A stretch of 64,000 nucleotides of DNA from Dorea_D hominis. GTDB taxonomy: Bacteria; Bacillota; Clostridia; Lachnospirales; Lachnospiraceae. A program made the position numbers and the translations under genes. Where the stretch lies: positions 62,001 to 126,000 of the forward strand of contig NZ_JACOOY010000007.1 in NCBI RefSeq assembly GCF_014287705.1, read 5' to 3'. Under the pieces are notes generated by a model. It saw only the letters and a list, made by a program, of their open reading frames with translations, searched no databases and was not told where the DNA came from. Shown in pieces: positions 27,010-35,766 of this stretch; positions within the stretch are counted from its first letter, which is position 1; each line of letters starts with the position of its first letter.

Positions 27010-28248
27010 TTAGATGTTTGCTTCTTTACTATAACGTTCTGGATGAAGTCTTCTGTCACGGAGCTCAGCAGCGGCTGTAAACAGAACGTCTGTAGAGGAG
27101 TTCAGACCTGTCTCACAGGAATCCTGGATTACACCAACGATGAAGCCGACACCAACAACCTGCATTGCAATATCAGAAGAGATACCAAACAGGCTGCATG
27201 CCATAGGAATCAGAAGCAGAGAACCACCGGCAACTCCGGAAGCTCCGGCAGCGCTGAGTGCGGCAAGAACACACATGATCAGTGCAGTTCCAAAGTCTAC
27301 AGATACACCAACTGTATTGGCTGCGGATAATGCCATAACAGAGATTGTAATAGCAGCTCCAGCCATGTTGATTGTTGCACCAAGAGGAATGGATACGGAG
27401 TATGTATTCTCATCCAGTTCCATCTCTTCACAAAGCTCCATGTTAACCGGAATATTGGCTGCAGAACTTCTGGTGAAGAATGCAGTGATAAAGCTTCTTA
27501 CCAGACATTTGAATACAAGCGGATATGGATTCTTGCGTGAGCAGAAGAATACGATCAGTGGATTCATAATCAGTGCTACAAATGCCATACTTCCAACAAG
27601 TACAAGAATCAGCCTTCCGTAAGATAATAATGCCTTGAGTCCGGATTCGGAAATAACATTGAAAATCAGTCCCATGATTCCGAACGGAGCACAGCTGATT
27701 ACCCATTTTACTGCGGTTGACAGAGCATTGGAAAAATCATCTAACAGATTCTTTGTTGCAGGAGATGCAGCTTTGAGTGCGATACCAAAGATACATGCCC
27801 ATGCAAGAATACCGATATAATTCGCATTTACGATAGAAGCAATCGGATTGGACACAACATTGAGCAAAAGATTCTTTAATACTTCGCCTACTCCGCTCGG
27901 AGGAGTAACATCTTCTGTGGCTGCTTTTCCAAGAGTTAAAGTAACTGGGAAAAGACGGCAGGCTATAACTGCAACAAGTGCTGAGAAAAGGTTACCAAGC
28001 ATATAAAGAGCTACGATAAAGCCCATGTTTGTCTTCTGCCCCTCGCCCATGTGAGCAAGTGCGCTCATAACAAGAAAGAAGACAAGAAGCGGAGCAATCG
28101 CTTTTAAAGCTCCGACAAATAAATCTCCAAGAATTGCAATAACAGTTACTTTTGGAATGCAAAGCCCAAGAATGATACCAACGATCAGACCGCACAGGAT
28201 TCTTAATACAAGGCTTATGCTGTTCCATTTCTGAATTAAGTTTTTCAT
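27010..28248 (-). CDS. sstT: Serine/threonine:Na+ symporter
   Basis: DAACS-family membrane transporter importing serine and threonine with Na+. 412 aa from ATG 28248, chosen because AAGGAAGGGAT lies upstream and the family N-terminus (MKNLIQKWNSISLVLRI) begins there; the longer frame extends into the leader. About eight membrane helices. Family signatures: TRSSAANIPVNMELCEE, SIPLGATINMAGAAITI and the helical-hairpin SGVAGGSLLLIP, with a C-terminal QDSCETGLNSSTDV. Divergent from tdh-kbl, so imported threonine could feed degradation to glycine. Its leader contains notable hairpins. Confidence 0.94.
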   Translation of the reverse strand: MKNLIQKWNSISLVLRILCGLIVGIILGLCIPKVTVIAILGDLFVGALKAIAPLLVFFLVMSALAHMGEGQKTNMGFIVALYMLGNLFSALVAVIACRLFPVTLTLGKAATEDVTPPSGVGEVLKNLLLNVVSNPIASIVNANYIGILAWACIFGIALKAASPATKNLLDDFSNALSTAVKWVISCAPFGIMGLIFNVISESGLKALLSYGRLILVLVGSMAFVALIMNPLIVFFCSRKNPYPLVFKCLVRSFITAFFTRSSAANIPVNMELCEEMELDENTYSVSIPLGATINMAGAAITISVMALSAANTVGVSVDFGTALIMCVLAALSAAGASGVAGGSLLLIPMACSLFGISSDIAMQVVGVGFIVGVIQDSCETGLNSSTDVLFTAAAELRDRRLHPERYSKEANI

Positions 28249-28381
28249 AGATCCCTTCCTTTTGCAGGTAAAAACCTGCATCCTCTCTTTCTTTTGTAAT
28301 ATGTTCCCCGATAGATACATCGAGCATGGAGAAGTAGGCGGTTCTTCCGTAGTGCTTTTCCATGCTCAACCTGTTGTAACG
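28249..28381 (-). promoter_or_regulatory. Structured leader of sstT
   Basis: About 130 nt between predicted transcription start and the sstT ATG. On the minus strand GAGCATGGA pairs with TCCATGCTC (28322-28366 region) around a 26-nt loop. TGCAGGT-TTTT-ACCTGCA (about 28262-28280) forms a second hairpin next to the ribosome site. A short ORF starting near 28363 has the weak site AGG and runs past the sstT start out of frame. No known riboswitch class was recognised. Confidence 0.4.
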
Positions 28382-28387
28382 GGTTTT

Positions 28388-28416
28388 ATTATAAAGAATA
28401 GACTATGGTTTGTAAA
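28388..28416 (-). promoter_or_regulatory. sstT promoter
   Basis: Minus strand TTTACA (28416-28411), 17-nt spacer, TATAAT (28393-28388). Confidence 0.65.
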
Positions 28417-28509
28417 TAGATTTCACGGAAAAAACTGTTGAAAAAGACAAAAAAATACACACAAAATGTGAAAAAAATGTCAAAGTGCACAAAAAAAGCA
28501 AGAAAAAAG

Positions 28510-28538
28510 TTGTATATAGAGAGAAGAGGTGTTATAAT
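28510..28538 (+). promoter_or_regulatory. tdh-kbl promoter
   Basis: TTGTAT (28510-28515), 17-nt spacer, TATAAT (28533-28538), 58 nt before the tdh start. A small hairpin (TTGTC-GGGGG-GACAA) lies in the leader. Confidence 0.65.
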
Positions 28539-28595
28539 GAGACAGCAAAAATAAAAATTGTCGGGGGGACAATAGAAAACGGGAGGTTTAATACT

Positions 28596-29657
28596 GTGAG
28601 CGTACAAAATGATGGAATGATGTGGGCACTTGTAAAAGAAAAACCAGAAGTTGGATTATGGATGAAGAGAGTTCCGATTCCGGAAGTGGGACCGAATGAT
28701 GTGAAGATTAAGATCCACAAGACAGCAATCTGTGGAACAGACGTACATATTTATCAGTGGAATGACTGGGCACAGCATACAATTCCGGTCGGACTTACTG
28801 CAGGTCATGAATATGTAGGTGAAGTTGTAGAAGTAGGACCGGGTGTGAAAGGATTCAAGATCGGTGACCTGGTATCCGGAGAAGGACATATTACATGTGG
28901 TAAATGTCGTAACTGTCTGGAAGGACACAAAGAGAACTGCAAGGATGCCAAAGGTGTCGGCGTGAACAGAAACGGAGCATTTGCAGAATATCTCGTAATC
29001 CCTGCATCTAATGTATGGCCGTGCAATCCGAATATACCGGAAGAGATGTATGCAATTTTTGATCCGTTTGGTAATGCAACACATACAGCGCTGTCTTATG
29101 ATATGCTTGGTGAAGATGTACTGGTTGCAGGTGCAGGACCAATTGGTATCATGGCAGCAGCAATTGCCAAATTTGCAGGTGCAAGACATGTTGTTGTAAC
29201 AGATATGAACCAGTATCGTCTGGATCTGGCTAAGAAACTGGGTGCTACCAGAACAGTAAACTTAAAAGAAGAAAAATTATCCGATGTTTTAAAAGAAATC
29301 GGCATGACAGAAGGATTTGATGTGGGACTTGAGATGTCCGGATCACAGGCAGGTCTTCATGACATGATCCATAATATGAAGCACGGTGGTAACATAGCAC
29401 TGCTTGGATTACAGAGAACAGATGCAACAGTAGACCTTGAGACAGTAATCTTCAACGGACTGAATATCCGTGGAATCTACGGAAGAAAAGTATGGGATAC
29501 ATGGTATAAGATGTCTACGATGTTACAGGCAGGTTTGGACATTTCCGAAATTATCACACATCGTTTCGATATCAAAGACTACGAAAAAGGTTTTGAGGCA
29601 ATGATTTCAGGACAGTCTGGTAAAGTAGTTCTTGACTGGGCACATGTGAATGACTAA
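28596..29657 (+). CDS. tdh: L-threonine 3-dehydrogenase
   Basis: Zinc-dependent MDR oxidoreductase: L-threonine + NAD+ to 2-amino-3-ketobutyrate. Motifs: AICGTDVHIYQW (catalytic zinc Cys), GHEYVGEV, structural-zinc CGKCRNCLEGHKENC, and the Rossmann segment VAGAGPIGIMAA. The start was set at GTG 28596 (353 aa), 9 nt after GGGAGG and close to the usual family length; an upstream in-frame ATG at 28485 lies before the promoter and is excluded. kbl follows after 21 nt, giving the standard two-step threonine-to-glycine operon. Confidence 0.93.
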   Translation: MSVQNDGMMWALVKEKPEVGLWMKRVPIPEVGPNDVKIKIHKTAICGTDVHIYQWNDWAQHTIPVGLTAGHEYVGEVVEVGPGVKGFKIGDLVSGEGHITCGKCRNCLEGHKENCKDAKGVGVNRNGAFAEYLVIPASNVWPCNPNIPEEMYAIFDPFGNATHTALSYDMLGEDVLVAGAGPIGIMAAAIAKFAGARHVVVTDMNQYRLDLAKKLGATRTVNLKEEKLSDVLKEIGMTEGFDVGLEMSGSQAGLHDMIHNMKHGGNIALLGLQRTDATVDLETVIFNGLNIRGIYGRKVWDTWYKMSTMLQAGLDISEIITHRFDIKDYEKGFEAMISGQSGKVVLDWAHVND

Positions 29658-29678
29658 GAAGAGAGGTAGAGAAGAAAG

Positions 29679-30881
29679 ATGGCACGTAAAGATGATATTT
29701 TAAATATTTATACAAAAGAAGTAGAAGGCATCAAAGAGGCAGGACTGTTTAAAGGAGAAGCTCCGTTTGTTTCTCCGCAGGGTGCACGTGTGACGATGGA
29801 AGATGGAAGAGAACTTCTGTGTATGTGTGCGAACAACTATCTGGGACTTGGAGACAATCCAAGACTGATCGAAGCTGCAAAGCGTACTTATGATGAGAAA
29901 GGATACGGAGTTGCATCTGTTCGTTTCATCTGTGGTACACAGGATATCCATAAAAAGCTGGAGAAGAAGATTTCTGATTTTTTAGGAACAGATGATACAA
30001 TTTTATATTCTTCATGTTTCGATGCAAATGGTGGATTATTTGAGACAATCCTGACAGCAGACGATGCAGTTATCAGTGATGAGCTGAACCATGCATCTAT
30101 CATTGACGGTGTACGTCTTTGCAAAGCAAAACGTTTCCGCTATAAGAATAATAACATGGAAGATCTGGAATCTAAGTTAAAAGAGGCAGATGAAGCCGGA
30201 GCAAGAATCAAACTGATCGCAACAGACGGTGTATTCTCAATGGACGGAATTATCTGTAACCTGAAAGGCGTATGTGATCTGGCTGACAAGTACAATGCAC
30301 TTGTTATGGTAGATGACAGCCATGCTGTAGGATTTGTAGGAAAGACAGGACGTGGAACTGCTGAACATTGTGGAGTGGAAGGACGTGTAGATATTATCAC
30401 AGGTACTCTTGGAAAAGCACTTGGTGGAGCATCCGGCGGATATACATCAGGACGTAAAGAGATTATTGACCTGCTTCGTCAGAGAAGCCGTCCGTACCTG
30501 TTCTCCAACTCTCTTGCACCGGCTATCGCAGGCGCAAGTATTGAACTTTTTGATATGTTAGATGAGAGTACAGAGCTTAGAGATCACCTGGAAGAAGTTA
30601 CAGCTTACTACAGAAAAGAACTTGTAGATAATGGCTTTGATATTATTCCGGGAACTCATCCATGTGTACCGGTTATGTTATACGACGAGAAGACTGCAGC
30701 AGAATTTGCACAGCATATGATGGAAAAAGGTGTTTATGTTGTTGCATTCTCTTATCCGGTTGTTCCGAAGGGAAAAGCAAGAATCCGTACACAGGTATGC
30801 GCAAGCCATACAAAAGAAGATATTGATTTCATCGTAAAATGCTTCAAAGAAGTAAGAGAAGAGATGGGATTGAACAAATAA
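29679..30881 (+). CDS. kbl: 2-amino-3-ketobutyrate coenzyme A ligase (glycine C-acetyltransferase)
   Basis: PLP enzyme of the alpha-oxoamine synthase family; it cleaves 2-amino-3-ketobutyrate with CoA to glycine and acetyl-CoA. 400 aa. Motifs: NNYLGLG, GVASVRFICGTQDIHKKLE, DELNHASIIDG, VDDSHAVGFVG, and the PLP-lysine segment TGTLGKALGGASGG. Upstream site AGAGAGG. Partner of tdh, followed by a strong terminator. The acetyl-CoA product joins the pool made by PFOR. Confidence 0.96.
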   Translation: MARKDDILNIYTKEVEGIKEAGLFKGEAPFVSPQGARVTMEDGRELLCMCANNYLGLGDNPRLIEAAKRTYDEKGYGVASVRFICGTQDIHKKLEKKISDFLGTDDTILYSSCFDANGGLFETILTADDAVISDELNHASIIDGVRLCKAKRFRYKNNNMEDLESKLKEADEAGARIKLIATDGVFSMDGIICNLKGVCDLADKYNALVMVDDSHAVGFVGKTGRGTAEHCGVEGRVDIITGTLGKALGGASGGYTSGRKEIIDLLRQRSRPYLFSNSLAPAIAGASIELFDMLDESTELRDHLEEVTAYYRKELVDNGFDIIPGTHPCVPVMLYDEKTAAEFAQHMMEKGVYVVAFSYPVVPKGKARIRTQVCASHTKEDIDFIVKCFKEVREEMGLNK

Positions 30882-30904
30882 TATGGTATAATCCGATATA
30901 TCAG

Positions 30905-30945
30905 ACCGGGCAGAGCAAAATTAACGTTTGCTCTGCCCGGTTTTT
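30905..30945 (+). terminator. tdh-kbl terminator
   Basis: Perfect 15-bp stem ACCGGGCAGAGCAAA (30905-30919), 7-nt loop, complement to 30941, then T run. The repeat element begins immediately after it. Confidence 0.9.
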
Positions 30946-31258
30946 GTGTATAATAGACAGGGAAGGATTCCCTGTCTATTATACACTCCGTGAGGGTGTG
31001 CAGAAATTCGAAGAGGAAAATGTCTGCAAGACAGACTCGAATTTCGCACCAGGACTCGAGAGCGAGCCCTGAACAGAACAGGGAAGGATTCCCTGTCTAT
31101 TATACACTCCGTGAGGGTGTGCAGAAATTCGAAGAGGAAAATGTCTGCAAGACAGACTCGAATTTCGCACCAGGACTCGAGAGCGAGCCCTGAACAGAAC
31201 AGGGAAGGATTCCCTGTCTATTATACACTCCGTGAAGGTGTGCAGAAATTCAAAGAGG
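30946..31258 (+). repeat. 121-bp tandem structured element, 2 full copies plus half a copy (element A)
   Basis: Units start at 30958, 31079 and 31200; the first two are identical and the third is truncated about 59 nt in, with two substitutions. Unit 1 is preceded by sequence making a perfect 19-bp inverted repeat (30946-30964 with 30968-30986, loop GGA). The core of unit 1: TCC-GTGA-GGG hairpin (30987-30996); long stem GTGC-A-GAAATTCGA (30998-31011) with TCGAATTTC-GCAC (31137-31149); inner hairpin GTCTG-CAAGA-CAGAC (31122-31136); 3' hairpin CAGG-A-CTCG/CGAG-C-CCTG (31150-31171). Element B at 37057 has the same layout. ORFs on both strands here are by-products of the repeat. Confidence 0.85.
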
Positions 31259-31291
31259 AAGAATAACAACTTGTGGAAGGAGCTTAAAATT

Positions 31292-32689
31292 ATGATACGA
31301 AAAAATGCATGGAAATCTTATACAGATAGCCAAAAACAAGAATTAAACACGATCAATGAAAAATATAAAGCATGTCTGAATGCCGGAAAAACAGAGCGCG
31401 AATGTGTGAAACTTGCAGTAAAAATGCTTGAAGAAAAAGGCTATCAGTCGCTGGAAACATATAAGACAGCAAATAATAAACTGAAAACCGGTGATAAGAT
31501 TTATGCAGTATGTATGGAAAAAAGTATTGCAGCATTCCAGATTGGAAAAGAGCCGCTGGAAAACGGAATGAACATTCTCGGTGCACATATAGATTCACCG
31601 CGTATTGACGTAAAACAGAATCCACTGTATGAAAATGAAGAGCTGGCTTATCTGGATACCCATTATTATGGCGGGATTAAGAAATATCAGTGGGTAACCC
31701 TTCCGCTGGCATTACACGGTGTTGTAGCAAAAAAAGATGGAACAGTTGTAGAAATCAGCCTCGGTGAAAAGGAAGACGATCCCGTATTTGTAGTGACAGA
31801 TCTTCTGATCCATCTGGCAGGAAAACAGATGGAGAAAAAAGCGAGCGCTGTTGTAGAAGGTGAAAAACTGGATTTGCTGTTCGGAAGCTGTCCGGTAGAA
31901 GAAACCCCGGATCTGGACACAGAAGAAAAAGAAACAGTAAAAGAAAATGTACTTCAGCTTTTAAATGAATATTATGACGTAGAAGAAGAGGATTTTGTAT
32001 CCGCAGAGCTGGAAATCGTACCGGCTGGGAAAGCAAGAGACTGTGGAATTGATAGAAGTATGATCCTTTCTTATGGGCAGGATGACCGTGTGTGTGCATT
32101 TACTTCATTATTTGCAATGCTGGATGTAGAAGAGACAGAGCGTACGGCATGCTGTATCCTGGTAGATAAAGAAGAAATCGGAAGTGTGGGTGCAACAGGT
32201 ATGCATTCCAGATTTTTTGAAAATGTAATTGCTGAGCTGGTTACACTGGAAAGTAGCGAATCCGATCTGAAAGTGAGAAGAGCGCTGCAGAATTCCTGCA
32301 TGTTATCTTCTGATGTAAGTGCGGCATATGATCCGATGTATGCAGAAGCCTTTGAAAAAAGAAGTTCGGCATTTTTCGCAAAAGGGCTTGTATTTAATAA
32401 ATTTACCGGTGCAAGAGGAAAGAGTGGATCCAATGATGCCAATGCAGAATATCTTGCAAAGATCCGTCAGGTAATGGATGCGGGAGAAGTTGCATACCAG
32501 TTTGCTGAACTTGGAAAAGTAGATGAAGGTGGCGGCGGAACAATCGCATACATTATGGCAAACTACGGAATGCAGGTTATCGACAGTGGTGTTGCGGTAC
32601 TCAGTATGCATGCGCCATGGGAAGTGACAAGCAAGGCAGATGTATACGAAGCATACAGAGGATATAAAAGCTTTCTTATAAAAATGTAG
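31292..32689 (+). CDS. apeA: M18 family aminopeptidase
   Basis: Di-zinc cytoplasmic aminopeptidase, related to aspartyl aminopeptidase, which releases N-terminal (often acidic) residues. 465 aa from ATG 31292, chosen because GGAAGGAG lies about 9 nt upstream; the frame upstream of it is repeat sequence. Motifs: GAHIDSPRIDVK (metal His/Asp), DKEEIGSVG (catalytic Glu pair), SSDVSAAYDP, and a C-terminal SMHAPWEV metal histidine. The truncated third copy of the 121-bp element ends about 33 nt before the start and may form its 5' leader. Confidence 0.93.
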   Translation: MIRKNAWKSYTDSQKQELNTINEKYKACLNAGKTERECVKLAVKMLEEKGYQSLETYKTANNKLKTGDKIYAVCMEKSIAAFQIGKEPLENGMNILGAHIDSPRIDVKQNPLYENEELAYLDTHYYGGIKKYQWVTLPLALHGVVAKKDGTVVEISLGEKEDDPVFVVTDLLIHLAGKQMEKKASAVVEGEKLDLLFGSCPVEETPDLDTEEKETVKENVLQLLNEYYDVEEEDFVSAELEIVPAGKARDCGIDRSMILSYGQDDRVCAFTSLFAMLDVEETERTACCILVDKEEIGSVGATGMHSRFFENVIAELVTLESSESDLKVRRALQNSCMLSSDVSAAYDPMYAEAFEKRSSAFFAKGLVFNKFTGARGKSGSNDANAEYLAKIRQVMDAGEVAYQFAELGKVDEGGGGTIAYIMANYGMQVIDSGVAVLSMHAPWEVTSKADVYEAYRGYKSFLIKM

Positions 32690-32718
32690 TTTTGTGTCGT
32701 GAAAGTTAATGCTGACAC

Positions 32719-32747
32719 TTGACGAATAATAGCAAAACCAGTAAAAT
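32719..32747 (+). promoter_or_regulatory. ppdK promoter
   Basis: TTGACG (32719-32724), 17-nt spacer, TAAAAT (32742-32747); TTTAGGAGG precedes the ATG at 32793. Confidence 0.65.
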
Positions 32748-32792
32748 AGATGTGCGACTTAGAAAAAATTAGTTTTAGGAGGTCATGACAAA

Positions 32793-35423
32793 ATGGCAAA
32801 ATGGGTTTATATGTTTACAGAAGGTAACGCAACCATGAGAAACCTTCTTGGTGGAAAAGGTGCGAACCTTGCTGAAATGACAAACTTAGGTCTTCCGGTA
32901 CCACAGGGCTTCACAGTAACAACAGAAGCTTGTACACAGTACTACGAAGATGGCAGACAGATCAACGATGAGATCATGGGCCAGATTATGGAAGCAATCG
33001 ACAAGATGGAAGGAATCACAGGTAAGAAATTCGGAGACAAAGAGAATCCGTTACTTGTATCTGTTCGTTCCGGAGCAAGAGCTTCTATGCCTGGTATGAT
33101 GGATACAATCCTGAACCTTGGATTGAACGAAGAAGTTGTAGAGACACTTTCAAAAGCTTCTGGAAATCCACGTTGGGCTTGGGACTGCTACAGAAGATTC
33201 ATTCAGATGTTCTCTGACGTAGTTATGGAAGTTGGTAAGAAATACTTCGAAGAGCTGATCGACAAGATGAAAGCTGACAGAGGTGTTAAACAGGACGTTG
33301 AACTGACAGCAGAAGATTTAAAAGAACTTGCTAACCAGTTCAAAGCAGAATACAAAGAGAAGATCGGTGCAGACTTCCCGTCTGATCCGAAGGAACAGTT
33401 AATGGAAGCAGTGAAAGCTGTATTCCGTTCATGGGATAACCCAAGAGCTAACGTATACCGTCGTGACAATGATATCCCGTATTCATGGGGAACAGCTGTT
33501 AACGTACAGATGATGGCATTTGGTAACATGGGAGATGACTGTGGAACAGGTGTTGCATTTACTCGTGACCCTGCTACAGGAGAGAACGGTCTGTTCGGTG
33601 AGTTCCTGACAAACGCTCAGGGCGAGGACGTTGTTGCCGGAGTTCGTACACCAATGCACATTTCTGAGATGGAAGAAAAATTCCCAGAGGCATTCGTACA
33701 GTTCAAACAGGTATGTGAGACACTGGAAAAACACTATAGAGATATGCAGGACATGGAGTTTACTGTAGAGCACGGTAAATTATACATGCTGCAGACACGT
33801 AATGGTAAGAGAACAGCGAAAGCTGCTCTGAAAATTGCTTGTGATCTTGTTGATGAAGGAATGAGAACAGAGGAAGAGGCTGTTGCAATGATCGATCCTC
33901 GTAACCTTGACTCTCTGCTTCACCCACAGTTCGATGCTGCTGCACTGAAAGCTGCAACACCGATGGCTAAAGCACTTGGAGCATCTCCGGGAGCTGCTTG
34001 TGGTAAGATCGTATTCACAGCTGATGATGCTGTAGAATGGGCTGCAAGAGGAGAGAAAGTTGTTCTTGTACGTCTTGAGACTTCACCGGAAGATATTACA
34101 GGTATGAAATCTGCTCAGGGTATCCTGACAGTTCGTGGTGGTATGACATCTCACGCAGCCGTAGTTGCTCGTGGAATGGGTACTTGCTGTGTATCTGGTT
34201 GTGGAGACATCACAATGGACGAAGCAAACAAGAAATTTACACTTGCCGGTAAAGAATATCATGAAGGAGATTGCATCTCTCTTGATGGTTCTACTGGTAA
34301 CATTTATGACGGAATCATCCCGACTGTAGACGCTACAATCGCAGGTGAGTTCGGAAGAATCATGGGATGGGCTGATAAGTACAGAACTATGAAAGTTCGT
34401 ACTAATGCTGATACACCGGCTGATGCTAAGAAAGCTCGCGAGCTTGGTGCAGAAGGTATCGGACTTTGCCGTACAGAGCATATGTTCTTCGAAGGCAACA
34501 GAATTGATGCATTCCGTGAGATGATCTGTTCTGAGACAGTAGAAGAAAGAGAAGCAGCACTTGCTAAGATCCTTCCGGAACAGCAGGGAGACTTCGAAAA
34601 ATTATATGAGGCACTGGAAGGTAACCCGGTTACTATCCGTTTCCTTGATCCACCGCTTCATGAGTTCGTTCCTACAGAGGAAGAGGACATTAAGAAATTA
34701 GCTGATGCTCAGGGCAAGACTGTTGAGCAGATCAAAGCTATCATCGATGGACTTCACGAGTTCAACCCAATGATGGGACATCGTGGATGCCGTCTTGCAG
34801 TTACATATCCAGAGATTGCTAAGATGCAGACAAGCGCTGTTATCCGTGCAGCAATCAATGTTAAGAAAGCTCATCCGGATTGGAATGTTAAACCGGAGAT
34901 CATGATCCCGCTTGTTGGAGATATCAAAGAGCTGAAATACGTTAAGAAATTCGTAGTTGAGACAGCAGACGCTGAGATCGCAGCAGCAGGAAGCGACCTT
35001 GAGTACGAAGTTGGTACAATGATCGAGATCCCAAGAGCTGCTCTTACAGCTGATGATATCGCTAAAGAAGCTGACTTCTTCTGCTTCGGTACTAACGACT
35101 TAACACAGATGACATACGGATTCTCTCGTGATGACGCTGGTAAGTTCTTAGATGCTTACTATGATGCTAAGATTTTCGAGAACGATCCATTTGCTAAGCT
35201 TGACCAGACAGGTGTTGGTAAACTGATGAACATGGCTATCGAATTAGGTAAGCCGGTTAATCCGAACCTTCACGTTGGTATCTGTGGAGAGCACGGTGGA
35301 GATCCATCTTCAGTTGAATTCTGCAACAAGATTGGTCTTGACTATGTATCTTGCTCACCATTCCGTGTACCGATCGCTCGTCTTGCAGCAGCACAGGCAG
35401 CTATCGCTCAGAAGAATGCGTAA
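32793..35423 (+). CDS. ppdK: Pyruvate, phosphate dikinase
   Basis: Interconverts pyruvate + ATP + Pi and PEP + AMP + PPi; in anaerobes it can run in the glycolytic direction with PPi or make PEP. 876 aa, full length. N-terminal ATP-grasp (LLGGKGANLAEMTNLGLPVP, VRSGARASMPGMMDT), central swivelling phosphohistidine domain GGMTSHAAVVARGMGTCC, and C-terminal TIM barrel (GLCRTEHMF, FGTNDLTQMTYGFSRDD, GICGEHGGDP). Its codon set resembles nifJ, suggesting high expression. With nifJ and pckA it forms the pyruvate/PEP/oxaloacetate node. Own promoter and terminator. Confidence 0.98.
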   Translation: MAKWVYMFTEGNATMRNLLGGKGANLAEMTNLGLPVPQGFTVTTEACTQYYEDGRQINDEIMGQIMEAIDKMEGITGKKFGDKENPLLVSVRSGARASMPGMMDTILNLGLNEEVVETLSKASGNPRWAWDCYRRFIQMFSDVVMEVGKKYFEELIDKMKADRGVKQDVELTAEDLKELANQFKAEYKEKIGADFPSDPKEQLMEAVKAVFRSWDNPRANVYRRDNDIPYSWGTAVNVQMMAFGNMGDDCGTGVAFTRDPATGENGLFGEFLTNAQGEDVVAGVRTPMHISEMEEKFPEAFVQFKQVCETLEKHYRDMQDMEFTVEHGKLYMLQTRNGKRTAKAALKIACDLVDEGMRTEEEAVAMIDPRNLDSLLHPQFDAAALKAATPMAKALGASPGAACGKIVFTADDAVEWAARGEKVVLVRLETSPEDITGMKSAQGILTVRGGMTSHAAVVARGMGTCCVSGCGDITMDEANKKFTLAGKEYHEGDCISLDGSTGNIYDGIIPTVDATIAGEFGRIMGWADKYRTMKVRTNADTPADAKKARELGAEGIGLCRTEHMFFEGNRIDAFREMICSETVEEREAALAKILPEQQGDFEKLYEALEGNPVTIRFLDPPLHEFVPTEEEDIKKLADAQGKTVEQIKAIIDGLHEFNPMMGHRGCRLAVTYPEIAKMQTSAVIRAAINVKKAHPDWNVKPEIMIPLVGDIKELKYVKKFVVETADAEIAAAGSDLEYEVGTMIEIPRAALTADDIAKEADFFCFGTNDLTQMTYGFSRDDAGKFLDAYYDAKIFENDPFAKLDQTGVGKLMNMAIELGKPVNPNLHVGICGEHGGDPSSVEFCNKIGLDYVSCSPFRVPIARLAAAQAAIAQKNA

Positions 35424-35497
35424 TTAAAGTTGAGCATTAGATAAGCATTAGATGACGAAAAGATAGAACTTGTTCTATTGATATGTTTATAATTCTT

Positions 35498-35530
35498 TAT
35501 ATGCCTGGCCTTTATGGCCAGGCATATATT
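35498..35530 (+). terminator. ppdK terminator
   Basis: TATATGCCTGGCC (35498-35510), loop TTTAT, exact complement 35516-35528. AT-rich but no long T run on either side. Confidence 0.75.
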
Positions 35531-35635
35531 CTATATTTTATTATTCAGTAAGTGCCGGTTCCGGCACATTTTTCCAATTTTGTATTTGTTTATAAGAAAA
35601 TTGAGATTTATTGAGATTTATTCGTATTGAAAAAG

Positions 35636-35766
35636 GCTTGGTTGGGGCTTGCTGTGATGCAATGAGGTCTTGCTGTAGCTTGGTTGGGGCTTGTTGTGAT
35701 GCGATGAGGTCTTGCTGTAGCTTGTTATGGTGCAATGGGGTTTTGCTGTAGCTTGGTTGGGGCTTG
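35636..35766. repeat. 42-bp minisatellite, first type
   Basis: Units beginning GCTTGGTTGGGGCTTG at 35636, 35678 and 35751, with a shortened 31-bp unit at 35720. Period 42 bp, G/T-rich on the + strand. It abuts the second array. The 222-codon minus-strand frame across both arrays is a consequence of the period being a multiple of three. Confidence 0.8.

Noticed and set aside
31137..31150. tRNA-like 3' end (TTCGCACCA) in the 121-bp repeat
   Set aside because: No cloverleaf can be formed; the bases pair with the upstream stem strand of element A instead.
30979..31269. ORFs of 67-96 codons on both strands of the 121-bp repeat
   Set aside because: They are translations of tandem structured units; compensatory pairing explains the sequence better than coding.
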